Part shown: one piece after another, positions 9,598 through 17,567 of the stretch
Layout of the letters: every line of letters starts with the position of its first letter
Position numbering within the stretch: position 1 is the stretch's first letter
Source: CAWFGS01 sp963815535
GTDB taxonomy: Bacteria > Pseudomonadota > Alphaproteobacteria > Sphingomonadales > Sphingomonadaceae
Reading direction: 5' to 3'
Length of the DNA stretch: 64,000 nucleotides
NCBI GenBank assembly: GCA_963815535.1
Contig: CAWFGS010000006.1
Location: forward strand, 1-64,000
Notes under the pieces: generated by a model
Seen by the model: the letters and a program-made list of their open reading frames with translations, nothing else
Told to the model about the DNA's origin: nothing
Database searches by the model: none
Position numbers and translations under genes: made by a program

Positions 9598-10716
9598 ATG
9601 CCCCAAATCACCGCCAACGGCCTCGCCATCGAGTACGAAGAGTACGGCGACCCCTCCGCTCCGCCGATCCTTCTCGTCATGGGTCTCGGCGCGCAGTTGA
9701 CCTTGTGGCCGATGGAATTCGTGAACGCGCTGGCGGAGCGCGGGTTTCGCGTCATCCGTTACGACAATCGCGATGTCGGGCTCAGCCAGAAGATGGAAGC
9801 GCAGGGCAACCCGTCGATCCCGTGGGCGTTCGTCAAGGCGCGGCTGGGGTTGAAGCCCAAATCGCCCTACACCCTGTCGGACATGGCGGCGGACGGGATC
9901 GGGCTGCTCGATGCGCTCGATATCGAGGCCGCGCATATCGTCGGCGCCAGCATGGGCGGGATGATCGCGCAGGTCATGGCGATCGAACATCCCGACCGGG
10001 CGCTGTCGCTCACTTCCATCATGTCCACCACCGGCCATCGCAAGCTGAAGCAGGCGGACCCCGCCGTGCTCAAAACGCTGACCACCCGGCCCAAGGATAT
10101 GGAAATGGCCAGCATCCGCGCGCATGGGGTGGCATTCTATCGCGCGGTCGGCAGCCCGGCCTATCCCGAAACCGATGCCGCCATCGGCGACCGGACGCAG
10201 GCCAATTTCGAACGCAGCTTCTATCCCGCCGGCCTGCAACGCCAACTGGCCGCGATCATCGCCGATGGCGACCGGCGCGAACGGCTGGCGAAAGTGCGGA
10301 CGCCGACTTTGGTCGTTCATGGCGAGGCGGACCCGCTGGTCCCGGTGGATGGCGGGCACGACACGGCGCGGCACATACAAGGCGCGGCGCTCAAGCTGAT
10401 CCCCGGCATGGGCCACGATCTGCCGCTGGAACTGGTGGACGAGATCGCGGGCGCGATCGCGGATCATGCGGTGGCGGTCCGTTTCGGCGAAATAAGGAAT
10501 AAGGGTTCGCGCAGAGATACGAGAGCATCGAAGAGGGCGCAGGGATGCTGCGCTGAATACCGTTTCCGCTTGCCATCCTGTGAACCGTCCGCGCTCTTCG
10601 CGAAACCGTCTGCGCCGATGACGCAAGCTCGCACCCGAAATTATTTTTACGCAGATTCTTTTCCCCCTTGCACGTTTGCAAAGGCACGCAATTCCCGCGC
10701 GTCGCCTGTGTGGTAA
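9598..10716 (+). CDS. Alpha/beta hydrolase
   Basis: An alpha/beta-hydrolase-fold enzyme. The nucleophile elbow is GASMGG (Ser near residue 120), the acid lies in HGEADPLVP (near 245) and the catalytic His in IPGMGHDLP (near 265). The oxyanion region is LLVMGLGAQLTLWP. These show a cytosolic esterase or C-C hydrolase of unknown substrate; similar proteins are often called 3-oxoadipate enol-lactonase-like. The frame runs to 372 aa, but homologues end around 300. The last ~75 residues (from about 10495) are Arg/Ser-rich, have no fold signature and look like read-through of an intergenic stretch, so the true stop may have been lost through a sequence error. Confidence 0.85.
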   Translation: MPQITANGLAIEYEEYGDPSAPPILLVMGLGAQLTLWPMEFVNALAERGFRVIRYDNRDVGLSQKMEAQGNPSIPWAFVKARLGLKPKSPYTLSDMAADGIGLLDALDIEAAHIVGASMGGMIAQVMAIEHPDRALSLTSIMSTTGHRKLKQADPAVLKTLTTRPKDMEMASIRAHGVAFYRAVGSPAYPETDAAIGDRTQANFERSFYPAGLQRQLAAIIADGDRRERLAKVRTPTLVVHGEADPLVPVDGGHDTARHIQGAALKLIPGMGHDLPLELVDEIAGAIADHAVAVRFGEIRNKGSRRDTRASKRAQGCCAEYRFRLPSCEPSALFAKPSAPMTQARTRNYFYADSFPPCTFAKARNSRASPVW

Positions 10717-11043
10717 GCCGATAAGACACTGCCCGATCGGACGCTGCGACACGGTAAATTTGCGTTTACTCCTTGCACGAAACGGCCCACTGATTCACAA
10801 CCGCTTGTGCCGAAACCGGTCCGAATCCCCATATCGTGTTATATGGGGGCGACGGGGTCGGGCTCGTGCGCTGTCCGCGACCCTGATGGGCTGTGGGCAA
10901 ATGGGGATAAGTAACGCGCCGCAAACGGCGTGAAGGGTGCTCGTCGGGATATGTTCCGGCGAATTGAACGTAATAGGAACATTGCGCGAGCCTGGCGGTC
11001 ATGGAAATTTGCGGGCGAACGGCAGAACGGGGCGGATGAATGC
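10717..11043 (+). promoter_or_regulatory. Upstream regulatory region of nrdA
   Basis: About 330 bases without a gene. It holds a perfect 8-base inverted repeat, CCCCATAT and ATATGGGG (10827-10848, six-base spacer), a smaller GTAAA...TTTAC repeat at about 10753-10768, and GANTC sites at 10792 and 10823, with a third at 10654 inside the doubtful hydrolase tail. A TGGGGATAA (one mismatch to a DnaA box) lies near 10900. NrdR boxes are expected before nrd genes in this group; the CCCCATAT palindrome is the best candidate, but it does not match the textbook NrdR box closely and no second copy at the usual spacing is seen. Confidence 0.45.
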
Positions 11044-13104
11044 ATGGATTTCAAGAAGCGGAGACGATGCGGGCATGGACTATCGACAGCGATACGGGCA
11101 CTGACACGATGGAGCGTGAAACCTCGTCCAGCGATGCGCCTTCTTCCACCACGAAGGTTCGCCCGGCGCGCATGACGCAGGCAGCGAAGCGTTGATCGCG
11201 GGCAAGGCCGGCGAAGCTCTCGCCAGCGCCATGACTGCCGCGACCCAGCCCGTCGAAGACGACAGCAAGCGCGTCAACGCCCGCCGTTTCACCATTGTGA
11301 CCGACGACAGCCGCGATGCGTTGCTGACCGATTTCGGCAAGGAAACGCTCAACGACCGCTATCTGCTGCCCGGTGAATCCTATCAGGATCTGTTCGCGCG
11401 GGTCGCCGATGCCTATGCGGACGAGGGCGATCAGGAGCATGCCCAGCGGCTGTACGATTACATTTCCAAACTGTGGTTCATGCCCGCGACGCCCGTGCTG
11501 TCGAATGGCGGAACCGGGCGCGGCCTGCCGATTTCCTGCTACCTCAATTCCGTCAGCGACAGCCTGGACGGCATCGTCAACACCTGGAACGAGAATGTCT
11601 GGCTGGCGTCCAAAGGCGGCGGCATCGGCACCTATTGGGGCAATGTGCGCGGCATCGGCGAACCGGTCGGCCTCAACGGCAAGACCAGCGGCATCATCCC
11701 CTTCGTGCGGGTGATGGACAGTCTGACTCTGGCGATTTCGCAAGGGTCGCTGCGGCGCGGATCGGCCGCCTGCTATCTCGACGTGTCGCACCCGGAAATC
11801 GAGGAGTTCCTCGAAATCCGCAAGGCGAGCGGCGATTTCAACCGCAAGGCGCTCAATCTGCATCACGGCGTGCTGCTGACGGACAAGTTCATGGAAGCGG
11901 TCCGCAATGGGGAGCCGTTCGATCTGATCAGCCCCAAGACGGGCGAGGTCCGCTCCACCATCGATGCGCGGTCGCTGTTCCAGAAACTGGTGGAAACGCG
12001 GCTGGCGACGGGCGAACCCTACATCGTGTTCAACGACACGGTGAACCGCATGATGCCCAAGCACCACCGCGAGCTGGGGTTGAAGGTTTCGACCTCGAAC
12101 CTGTGCAGCGAAATCACTCTGCCGACCGGCGTCGATCATCTGGGCAACGACCGGACGGCGGTGTGCTGCCTGTCGTCGCTGAACCTGGAAAAATGGGAAG
12201 AATGGTCGGGCGACAAGCGGTTCATCGAAGACGTCATGCGGATGCTCGACAATGTGCTGCAGGATTACATCGACCGCGCGCCCGACAATATGGCGCGCGC
12301 GAAATACTCCGCGTCAGCCGCGAACGCAGCGTCGGGCTGGGCGTGATGGGGTTCCATTCCTTCCTGCAGGCGAAAAACCTGCCGATGGAAGGGAGCATGG
12401 CCAAGGTCTGGAACCTGAAAATGTTCAAACACATTTCGGGTAAGGCGGAAGAGGCCAGCCTGCTGCTCGCGAAAGAACGCGGGCCGTGCCCCGATGCCGC
12501 CGAAACCGGCGCGATGGAACGGTTCAGCTGCAAGATGGCGATCGCGCCGACCGCGTCGATCTCGATCATCTGCGGCGGCACGTCGGCGTGTATCGAGCCG
12601 ATCCCGGCGAATATCTACACGCACAAGACCCTGTCGGGCAGCTTCGTCGTGAAGAACCCGTATCTGGAAAAGCTGCTGCGTAAGAAGTCCAAGGATTCCA
12701 ACAATGTGTGGAACTCGATCCTGGAACAGGGCGGCAGCGTGGCGCATCTCGATTTCCTGAGCGCGGAGGAGAAGGCGACTTTCCGCACCAGTTTCGAAAT
12801 CGATCAGCGTTACCTGCTGGAATACGCCGCCGACCGCGCGCCGTTCATCGATCAGGCGCAGTCGCTCAACCTGTTCATTCCCGCCGATGTGGACAAATGG
12901 GATCTGATGATGCTGCATTTCCAGGCATGGGAAAAAGGCATCAAGTCGCTCTATTACCTGCGCTCCAAATCGATCCAGCGCGCCGGTTTCGCGGGCGCGG
13001 GCGGGGGCGTGGAAGCGGACAACACCGCCGACCCCGCCAAAATCGAACTGAGCGCCGCCGGCGCGGAGCAGACCGATTACGAGGAATGTCTGAGCTGTCA
13101 GTAG
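11044..13104 (+). CDS. nrdA: Ribonucleoside-diphosphate reductase, alpha subunit (frameshifted)
   Basis: The large subunit of class I ribonucleotide reductase, which reduces NDPs to dNDPs. About 685 aa. Key pieces: LPISCYLNSV (first active-site Cys, ~165), NLCSEI (Asn-Cys-Glu of the radical site), TAVCCLSSLNL (second redox Cys), LYYLRSKS (the Tyr pair for radical transfer) and the C-terminal EECLSCQ (re-reduction cysteines). One frame change near 12320, where a base seems missing, joins the two halves; the short N-terminus (from MDFK at 11044) also changes frame near 11055 and 11165. The start is therefore approximate. No ATP-cone is obvious at the N-terminus. The gene is followed by three small genes and then nrdB. 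Confidence 0.95.
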
Positions 13105-13128
13105 TAGCAGCAATCGAAAGAAACCGAA

Positions 13129-13497
13129 ATGAACGACGAACGCATCTGGGAATTCGAACGCGAGCTGTGGGTCGGGCCTGCCGATGCCTACGATCGCAAA
13201 GTGGCCGACACGGTCGTGATGGCGTTGCCGACCGATCCGTGGCTGCTGGACGGCAAGGCGGCGCGCGCGGCGGTGAAGGATACGCCCCGGTGGGAGGAGG
13301 TCGCCTTTTCCGACACGCATGTGGAACGCCCGGAACACGGCCTGATCGTCATCGCCTATCGCGCGCAGGCATCGCGCGGGGGCCATCATTACGACGCATT
13401 GTGCACCAGCACTCTGCGCCGGGTGTCGGAAGAGGATTGGGAAGTCGTGCAGCACCAGCAGACCCCGCTCGAAACCAAGGTCGCGGCCCCATCGTAA
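13129..13497 (+). CDS. Conserved hypothetical, NTF2-like fold suspected
   Basis: A 122-residue soluble protein just downstream of nrdA on the same strand. The pattern (IWEFERELWVGPADAYDRKV at the start, then MALPTDPWLL, WEEVAFSDTHVERPEHGLIVIAYRAQA, YDALCTSTLRRVSEEDWEVVQHQQTPL) resembles SnoaL/DUF4440-type NTF2-like proteins: an N-terminal helix followed by an antiparallel sheet with a CTSTL...WEVVQHQQT ending. I do not recognise a specific function. Its position between nrdA and nrdB suggests co-transcription with nrdA. No signal peptide. Confidence 0.65.
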   Translation: MNDERIWEFERELWVGPADAYDRKVADTVVMALPTDPWLLDGKAARAAVKDTPRWEEVAFSDTHVERPEHGLIVIAYRAQASRGGHHYDALCTSTLRRVSEEDWEVVQHQQTPLETKVAAPS

Positions 13498-13537
13498 CGG
13501 GCATCTCGAACGCGCGGGCGGCAGTGCCGGGCCGGTG

Positions 13538-13699
13538 ATGACCACCGTCTTCTACCTCGCCGGGCTGGGCCTGCTGCTGTTCATGGCGTTCATCCTGTGG
13601 GACGGCATCGGGCGCAAACGGCCCGTCATCGCGCGCGGGTTTGCGATCGTGGTGTTGGGCGTTGCGGCCTATATCGTTTGGGAATTGCTGCCGATCTGA
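13538..13699 (+). CDS. Small two-helix membrane protein
   Basis: A 53-residue frame, MTTVFYLAGLGLLLFMAFIL, then WDGIGRKRPVIAR, then a second hydrophobic helix GFAIVVLGVAAYIVWELLPI. The hydrophobic-basic loop-hydrophobic layout is typical of a real small inner-membrane protein, and the gene sits 40 bases after the preceding gene on the same strand. The start is an ATG preceded by a weak GGGCCGG. No family is recognised. Nothing in it points to a role in ribonucleotide reduction; it may simply ride in the nrdA transcript. Confidence 0.5.
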   Translation: MTTVFYLAGLGLLLFMAFILWDGIGRKRPVIARGFAIVVLGVAAYIVWELLPI

Positions 13700-13711
13700 C
13701 CGGAGTCGCCC

Positions 13712-13759
13712 GGCATGAAAGACAGGCATGAAAGACAGGCATGAAAGACAGGCATGAAA
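13712..13759. repeat. 13-base tandem repeat, ~3.7 copies
   Basis: The unit GGCATGAAAGACA occurs perfectly three times head to tail (13712-13750) followed by a partial fourth copy that runs into the terminator stem. It is too short and has no spacers, so it is not a CRISPR. Each copy contains an ATG but none opens a plausible frame. Confidence 0.9.
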
Positions 13760-13761
13760 AA

Positions 13762-13803
13762 CCCCGGCCCTTCGCCATGAAGAACCGGGGCTTCCCTTTT
13801 TTA
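13762..13803. terminator. Intrinsic terminator, probably bidirectional
   Basis: CCCCGG at 13762 pairs with CCGGGG at 13785-13790, with extra partial pairing in the loop, and is followed by CTTCCC and a run of six T. On the other strand the stem is followed by a run of T as well (AAAA at 13757-13760 on the plus strand). It separates the nrdA group from the convergent minus-strand gene. Confidence 0.75.
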
Positions 13804-13817
13804 CAGCATCGCCAGCG

Positions 13818-14126
13818 TTACAGCGTGCGCCCCGCATCGGCCCGTGCGCGGGCGGCGGGATCGGCGGATGTCTCCCCGACGAAGCCGTCGCCTTTGCTTT
13901 CGGGCGCTTTCGACGCGCCGGAGCCATCCTTGCCCGCATCCTTCTCCGACTTGCCGTCCTCGTCCCGCGCATTGCCGTAACCCGGTTGCGCGCCGCCTTC
14001 CTTCTCGCCGCCCTGTTCGGCTTGCCGCGTCGTGGCCTCGCGCGGGCCGGTGCGCGAAGGTTCCGGCGTATCGCCGCCTTGCGAATGCGTTACGTCGCGG
14101 CTGTCGTTCGGTTCATACTCGCCCAT
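13818..14126 (-). CDS. Hydrophilic conserved hypothetical protein
   Basis: A 102-residue, very polar, low-complexity protein (MGEYEPNDSRDVTHSQGGDT at the start, then many E, G, K, S, A and D residues, ending ARADAGRTL). No hydrophobic core, so it is probably disordered. Similar short Gly/Glu/Lys-rich proteins in this group resemble stress-induced hydrophilins, but that is only an analogy. An AAGGAAA lies 8 bases before the ATG at 14126. It is minus strand between nrdA and nrdB, converging on the terminator at 13762. Confidence 0.6.
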   Translation of the reverse strand: MGEYEPNDSRDVTHSQGGDTPEPSRTGPREATTRQAEQGGEKEGGAQPGYGNARDEDGKSEKDAGKDGSGASKAPESKGDGFVGETSADPAARARADAGRTL

Positions 14127-14444
14127 CGTCGTTTCCTTTTGTTTCAAGCGCCGGACCGGTTGCCCAACTGATCGGCAAACCGGCCGAACTCGCCTGCTTT
14201 CGTTGTCCGATCAACGCGCGATGGTCCCCGTTCGTTCCACGACACCGCGCTTATCAACAGCAACATGCCCCGCCCGATTTCGCGCCCCCGGCCCGCGCGC
14301 CTACCTTCCCTTGATCGAATCGCGAAACCCCCGGCGACCGGCGCAGGCCGGCGAACTTTTTACGCGCCGGGGCGTTTAGCGGATTCCAAAACCTATCATG
14401 GTGTGGCACAACCGATAGCTGCCAGACCCAATCGGAGATACCAG
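14127..14444 (+). promoter_or_regulatory. Divergent upstream region of nrdB
   Basis: About 320 bases between the hydrophilin-like gene and nrdB. It contains two GANTC sites (14317 and 14382), a TATCAT at about 14393 that could be a -10, and an imperfect dyad GGTGTGGCACAACC right after it. CGGAGA near 14433 is the nrdB ribosome site. No coding sequence is supported. Confidence 0.35.
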
Positions 14445-15524
14445 ATGTCGTTGCTCGAAGCCCGCAAGACCTACAAGCCATTCGAATATCCGTGGGCCTA
14501 CGAGTTCTGGAAACGCCAGCAACAGATCCACTGGATGCCCGAAGAAGTGCCGCTGGGCGAGGATTGCCGCGACTGGGCGCAGAACCTGTCCGACCATGAA
14601 CGCAATCTGCTGACCCAGATATTCCGTTTCTTCACCCAGGCCGATATCGAGGTGCAGGATTGCTACCACGAAAAATACGGCCGGGTGTTCAAACCGACCG
14701 AGGTCAAGATGATGCTGGCCGCGTTCTCCAACATGGAAACGGTCCACATCGCGGCCTATTCCCACCTCCTCGACACGATCGGCATGCCCGAAAGCGAATA
14801 CGGCATGTTCCTGGAATATGAGGAGATGAAGGCCAAGCACGATTACCTGCAGGAATTCGGCGTCGATTCGGACGAGGATATCGCCCGCACGCTGGCCATG
14901 TTCGGCGGCTTCACCGAAGGGCTGCAGCTGTTCGCCAGCTTCGCCATGCTGATGAACTTCCCCCGCTTCAACAAGATGAAGGGGATGGGCCAGATCGTCA
15001 GCTGGTCCGTGCGCGACGAGAGCCTCCATTGCGAAGGCATCACGCGGATGTTCCACGCCTTCACGAAAGAACGCGACTGCCTGACCAAGGCGGTGAAGGA
15101 CGACATCATGGATTGCTGCCAGACGGTGGTGCGGATGGAAGATGCCTTCATCGATCTGGCTTTCGCGGAAGGCCCGGTGGAAGGGATGACGCCCAAGGAT
15201 ATCAAGAAATACGTCCGCTACATCGCCGACTGGCGCCTGTCGCAACTGGGCCTGCCCGCGATCTATCTGGTGGAAGACCACCCGCTGCCATGGCTGACGC
15301 CGCTGCTGAACGGGGTGGAGCACGCCAATTTCTTCGAAACCCGCGCCACCGAATATTCCAAGGGCGCGACGACCGGCAAGTGGCAGGACGTATGGTCCAG
15401 CTTCGACAAGCGCGTGAAGGCGAAAGGCGACATGGCCGTGGGCGCGAACGACGAAGCCGTCGATGACGGGCCGGGGTTGTTTGGGGATGATGCTGGTGAC
15501 GCGGTGAGTGTGGCGGCGGAGTAG
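14445..15524 (+). CDS. nrdB: Ribonucleoside-diphosphate reductase, beta subunit
   Basis: The di-iron radical subunit of class I ribonucleotide reductase, 359 aa and intact. Iron ligands and the tyrosyl radical are recognisable: FTQADIEVQDCYHEKY, then METVHIAAYSHLL (Glu, His, and the Tyr near residue 105), and WSVRDESLHCEG (Glu and His near 190). The acidic C-terminal tail is the part that docks to NrdA, though it is more Ala/Gly/Asp-rich than usual. CGGAGA precedes the ATG. It is separated from nrdA by ~1.3 kb holding three small genes, so NrdA and NrdB must be balanced from two promoters or through a long transcript. Confidence 0.97.
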   Translation: MSLLEARKTYKPFEYPWAYEFWKRQQQIHWMPEEVPLGEDCRDWAQNLSDHERNLLTQIFRFFTQADIEVQDCYHEKYGRVFKPTEVKMMLAAFSNMETVHIAAYSHLLDTIGMPESEYGMFLEYEEMKAKHDYLQEFGVDSDEDIARTLAMFGGFTEGLQLFASFAMLMNFPRFNKMKGMGQIVSWSVRDESLHCEGITRMFHAFTKERDCLTKAVKDDIMDCCQTVVRMEDAFIDLAFAEGPVEGMTPKDIKKYVRYIADWRLSQLGLPAIYLVEDHPLPWLTPLLNGVEHANFFETRATEYSKGATTGKWQDVWSSFDKRVKAKGDMAVGANDEAVDDGPGLFGDDAGDAVSVAAE

Positions 15525-15534
15525 GGGTAACTAT

Positions 15535-15650
15535 GATAAAAAATCATGTCTGTTATTGATTTGTAGGATTTTGCAGCCTACCTGAAGCTCAATCGCACCC
15601 GCCCGGCCTCTCCCATTTTGGTGATGCACACTGGGCGGGTCTTTTGTTTT
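15535..15650 (+). ncRNA. Candidate abiF-associated structured RNA ending in a terminator
   Basis: Between nrdB and the Abi gene lies an AT-rich leader with a TATGAT at 15532 usable as a -10. It is followed by a small hairpin (GTAGG 15563-15567 with CCTAC 15577-15581), then a strong stem ACCCGCCC (15597-15604) with GGGCGGGT (15633-15640) and CTTTTGTTTT. AbiF genes in other bacteria are known to be preceded by a conserved small RNA, so two hairpins ending in a terminator right before such a gene are suggestive. The plain alternative is that the second stem is just the nrdB terminator. Confidence 0.4.
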
Positions 15651-15678
15651 CAGCGTCTTGCATTAAGCAGAGAGCGCT

Positions 15679-16584
15679 TTGAGATTTTCAAAACCTTCAC
15701 TGACCTATACCCAGCAAATTTCGCACCTGCGTGCAAAGGGTATGCAGATAGCTGATGATGATGAAGCTGCGTACTGGCTTCATCATGTTAGCTACTATCG
15801 GTTGAGTGCGTACTGGCTCTATTTTGAAAACCCAAAAGACTACGACGGACCGCGTTTTCGACCGGGAACAAGTTTTTCCGACATAACATCACTTTATGAT
15901 TTTGACCGAAATCTAAGAAGGATGGTTATGCGCGGTACGGAACATGTTGAGGTCGCACTTCGAGGAAGTTGGGCTTACCAACTTGCACATACTGGAGGAC
16001 CTCACGGCTACCTTGAAGCCCAACTCTACCGAGACAAAAAAGAATTACAGCAAAGTAAACGAAAGCTTTATGCCGCGACCAAAGGATCAAAAGACACTTA
16101 TATTAATCATTATCTGTCAAAATATTCAAATCCAAAACTCCCACCTGTATGGATGGTAGCTGAAATGATGTCATTTGGACAACTATCTCGTTGGTATAGC
16201 AATCTAAATGACCGTCGTTTAAGAAACGCAATTGCTGAACCTCTCGGACTACCTGAGACTGTCTTAGTGCCCCTAATTCGGCATGTAACTGATATGCGTA
16301 ATATCTGTGCTCATCATGGCCGATTATGGAACCGTGGATTTATCCACCCTCCAAAATTAGCACAAAAACCGTTGGATCTAACTAGTTCACTTGATCTACA
16401 ATCAACGCAAGCTCCAGCTAAGTTATATAATGGTCTTACCACAGTTGCACATATTGTACGGACTGTAGCTCCCGATTCCAGCTGGGTAGGTGATTTAAGT
16501 TCGCTGGTAGACAAAAATCCTACGAATGATTGTCAGTCCATGGGCTTTCCAAACGATTGGCAAACGAAGCCACTTTGGAGATGA
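15679..16584 (+). CDS. Abi_2/AbiF-family HEPN protein (abortive infection type)
   Basis: A 301-residue Abi_2 (AbiD/AbiF) family protein, a HEPN-type putative RNase tied to abortive phage infection or toxin-antitoxin function. It begins at a TTG (an in-frame stop lies five codons upstream), and the N-terminus KPSLTYTQQISHLRAKGM matches the family. Then come HHVSYYRLSAYWLYF, YDFDRNLRRMVM, PPVWMVAEMMSFGQLSRWY, and the HEPN motif RNICAHHGRLWNR near residue 210. AGAGAG precedes the TTG. The base composition is far more AT-rich than the neighbours (two 60-base lines counted at 25% and 42% G+C), which marks it as acquired. It is intact, unlike many nearby genes. Confidence 0.9.
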   Translation: MRFSKPSLTYTQQISHLRAKGMQIADDDEAAYWLHHVSYYRLSAYWLYFENPKDYDGPRFRPGTSFSDITSLYDFDRNLRRMVMRGTEHVEVALRGSWAYQLAHTGGPHGYLEAQLYRDKKELQQSKRKLYAATKGSKDTYINHYLSKYSNPKLPPVWMVAEMMSFGQLSRWYSNLNDRRLRNAIAEPLGLPETVLVPLIRHVTDMRNICAHHGRLWNRGFIHPPKLAQKPLDLTSSLDLQSTQAPAKLYNGLTTVAHIVRTVAPDSSWVGDLSSLVDKNPTNDCQSMGFPNDWQTKPLWR

Positions 16585-17364
16585 TTAGGTAAGTTTAGTA
16601 CCACCTCTTCGGTACTGCGTAACTGTTCGCCTGTTTCTCCACAGCTTGATTCTATTGGGCGTTTACGGCTCATATAGTCGAGAACTCTAGCGAGATACAG
16701 GGTAGATTATTTTCGATGCAGTGCGTCAGTATTGCTAGTTGCCTTCCGCTTGATACACTTACCAGATGGCGGCGACGATAATCCATGCGGTAGCGCCCTG
16801 TAACCGTTCGCGTCCGGCATATTCTAAATGTTGCTAACGACATACACTCGTTGCTTACGCAATTACAGCATGTTGCATAGCGGTTCATTGGGGAACGGTA
16901 ACAAGTTGAGCGCTTGGTGAAGAGATGTTTCGTTTTGGTCGGGCTAACGCCCAACGCCTCAAACGCCGGGCGGGGTGCATCCGCACCTTTTGGCTTCCTA
17001 ACATAAGCTCGGGCGGCTGGTCGGCCTCGCGGTCCGCTGGATGCGAGCCGGATTAGCGCGGAGGTCGCTATCTCGAGCCATGTTTCCTTGGTCCCGGCTA
17101 GCTATCTTACGCCCAGAACCGGGCGCTCCTTTATCAATCTGGCATTGATCCGGCGAGCGAAGCGAGCCGCAAGCGCGACCGCGCGCCCGAGCTTATGCGA
17201 GGAAGCAAGCAAGGCGGATGCCTTGCGCCCGCAGGGTCCAAACAAATAACGCGCCTGAACCTTGGTTCACTACCTTGCTATCTCGCTTCAAGAACCTGGG
17301 CGCGGGCTTGCATCACTTCGGGTGGGTAAAGATTCCGAAACCGGACATCTGCATGATCGTCACC
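16585..17364. other. Gene-poor stretch downstream of the Abi gene
   Basis: About 780 bases with no gene I can support. The first ~370 bases keep the intermediate composition of the Abi island and include a hairpin AGTACC...GGTACT just after the Abi stop (about 16597-16616). From 16957 the sequence switches to a G+C-rich repeat that recurs at 17568. Around 17150-17215 a GCGAGCGAAGCGAGCC-type segment follows. Confidence 0.6.
16957..16997. repeat. Direct repeat, copy 1
   Basis: Starts CCTCAAACGCCGGGCGGGGT and continues to TTGGCTTC. It matches 17568-17608 at all but about three positions. Looser similarity continues for ~60 bases beyond (GCGGTCCGCTGG in both). Confidence 0.8.
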
Positions 17365-17544
17365 ATGGGAAATGTTCGCCAATTCAAACCCACCTCAGCA
17401 CGCAAGCTTCGCGAAACTGTATACACTGACCGAGGGTCACGCCTCACACCCGCTGCGTCAAGCAGCACGGGGATCGGATCGCGCTTTGCCATTACCGTAG
17501 CAGCAATTTCGGTCGCCACGTTTCTAGCGGTGTTCTGGTGGTGA
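17365..17544 (+). CDS. Small single-span membrane protein, hypothetical
   Basis: A 59-residue frame opening MGNVRQFKPTSARKLRE, with a basic/polar middle and a C-terminal hydrophobic helix RFAITVAAISVATFLAVFWW. The layout (VRQF-K start, tail helix) resembles short tail-anchored hypotheticals seen in this group of bacteria. The frame extends upstream to 17218, but those codons look non-coding, so I choose the ATG at 17365. It lies between the two copies of the direct repeat. Support is limited to the hydropathy pattern. Confidence 0.35.
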   Translation: MGNVRQFKPTSARKLRETVYTDRGSRLTPAASSSTGIGSRFAITVAAISVATFLAVFWW

Positions 17545-17567
17545 GGTTTTGAGCTTTTTGTTTAGAC

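Noticed and set aside
10717..11043. Cobalamin riboswitch before nrdA.
   Set aside because: No B12-box (GCCACTG-like) is present and the reductase is the B12-independent class I with nrdB nearby.
12300..12345. Programmed frameshift in nrdA.
   Set aside because: No slippery heptamer or downstream structure is evident, and similar breaks hit many unrelated genes; sequence error is simpler.
13712..13759. Tandem repeat considered as a small CRISPR.
   Set aside because: The unit is 13 bases with no spacers and no cas genes in the window.
16670..16954. A 94-codon minus-strand frame in the Abi island.
   Set aside because: Composition is random (many Arg, Thr, Cys, Ser), no hydropathy pattern, no ribosome site.
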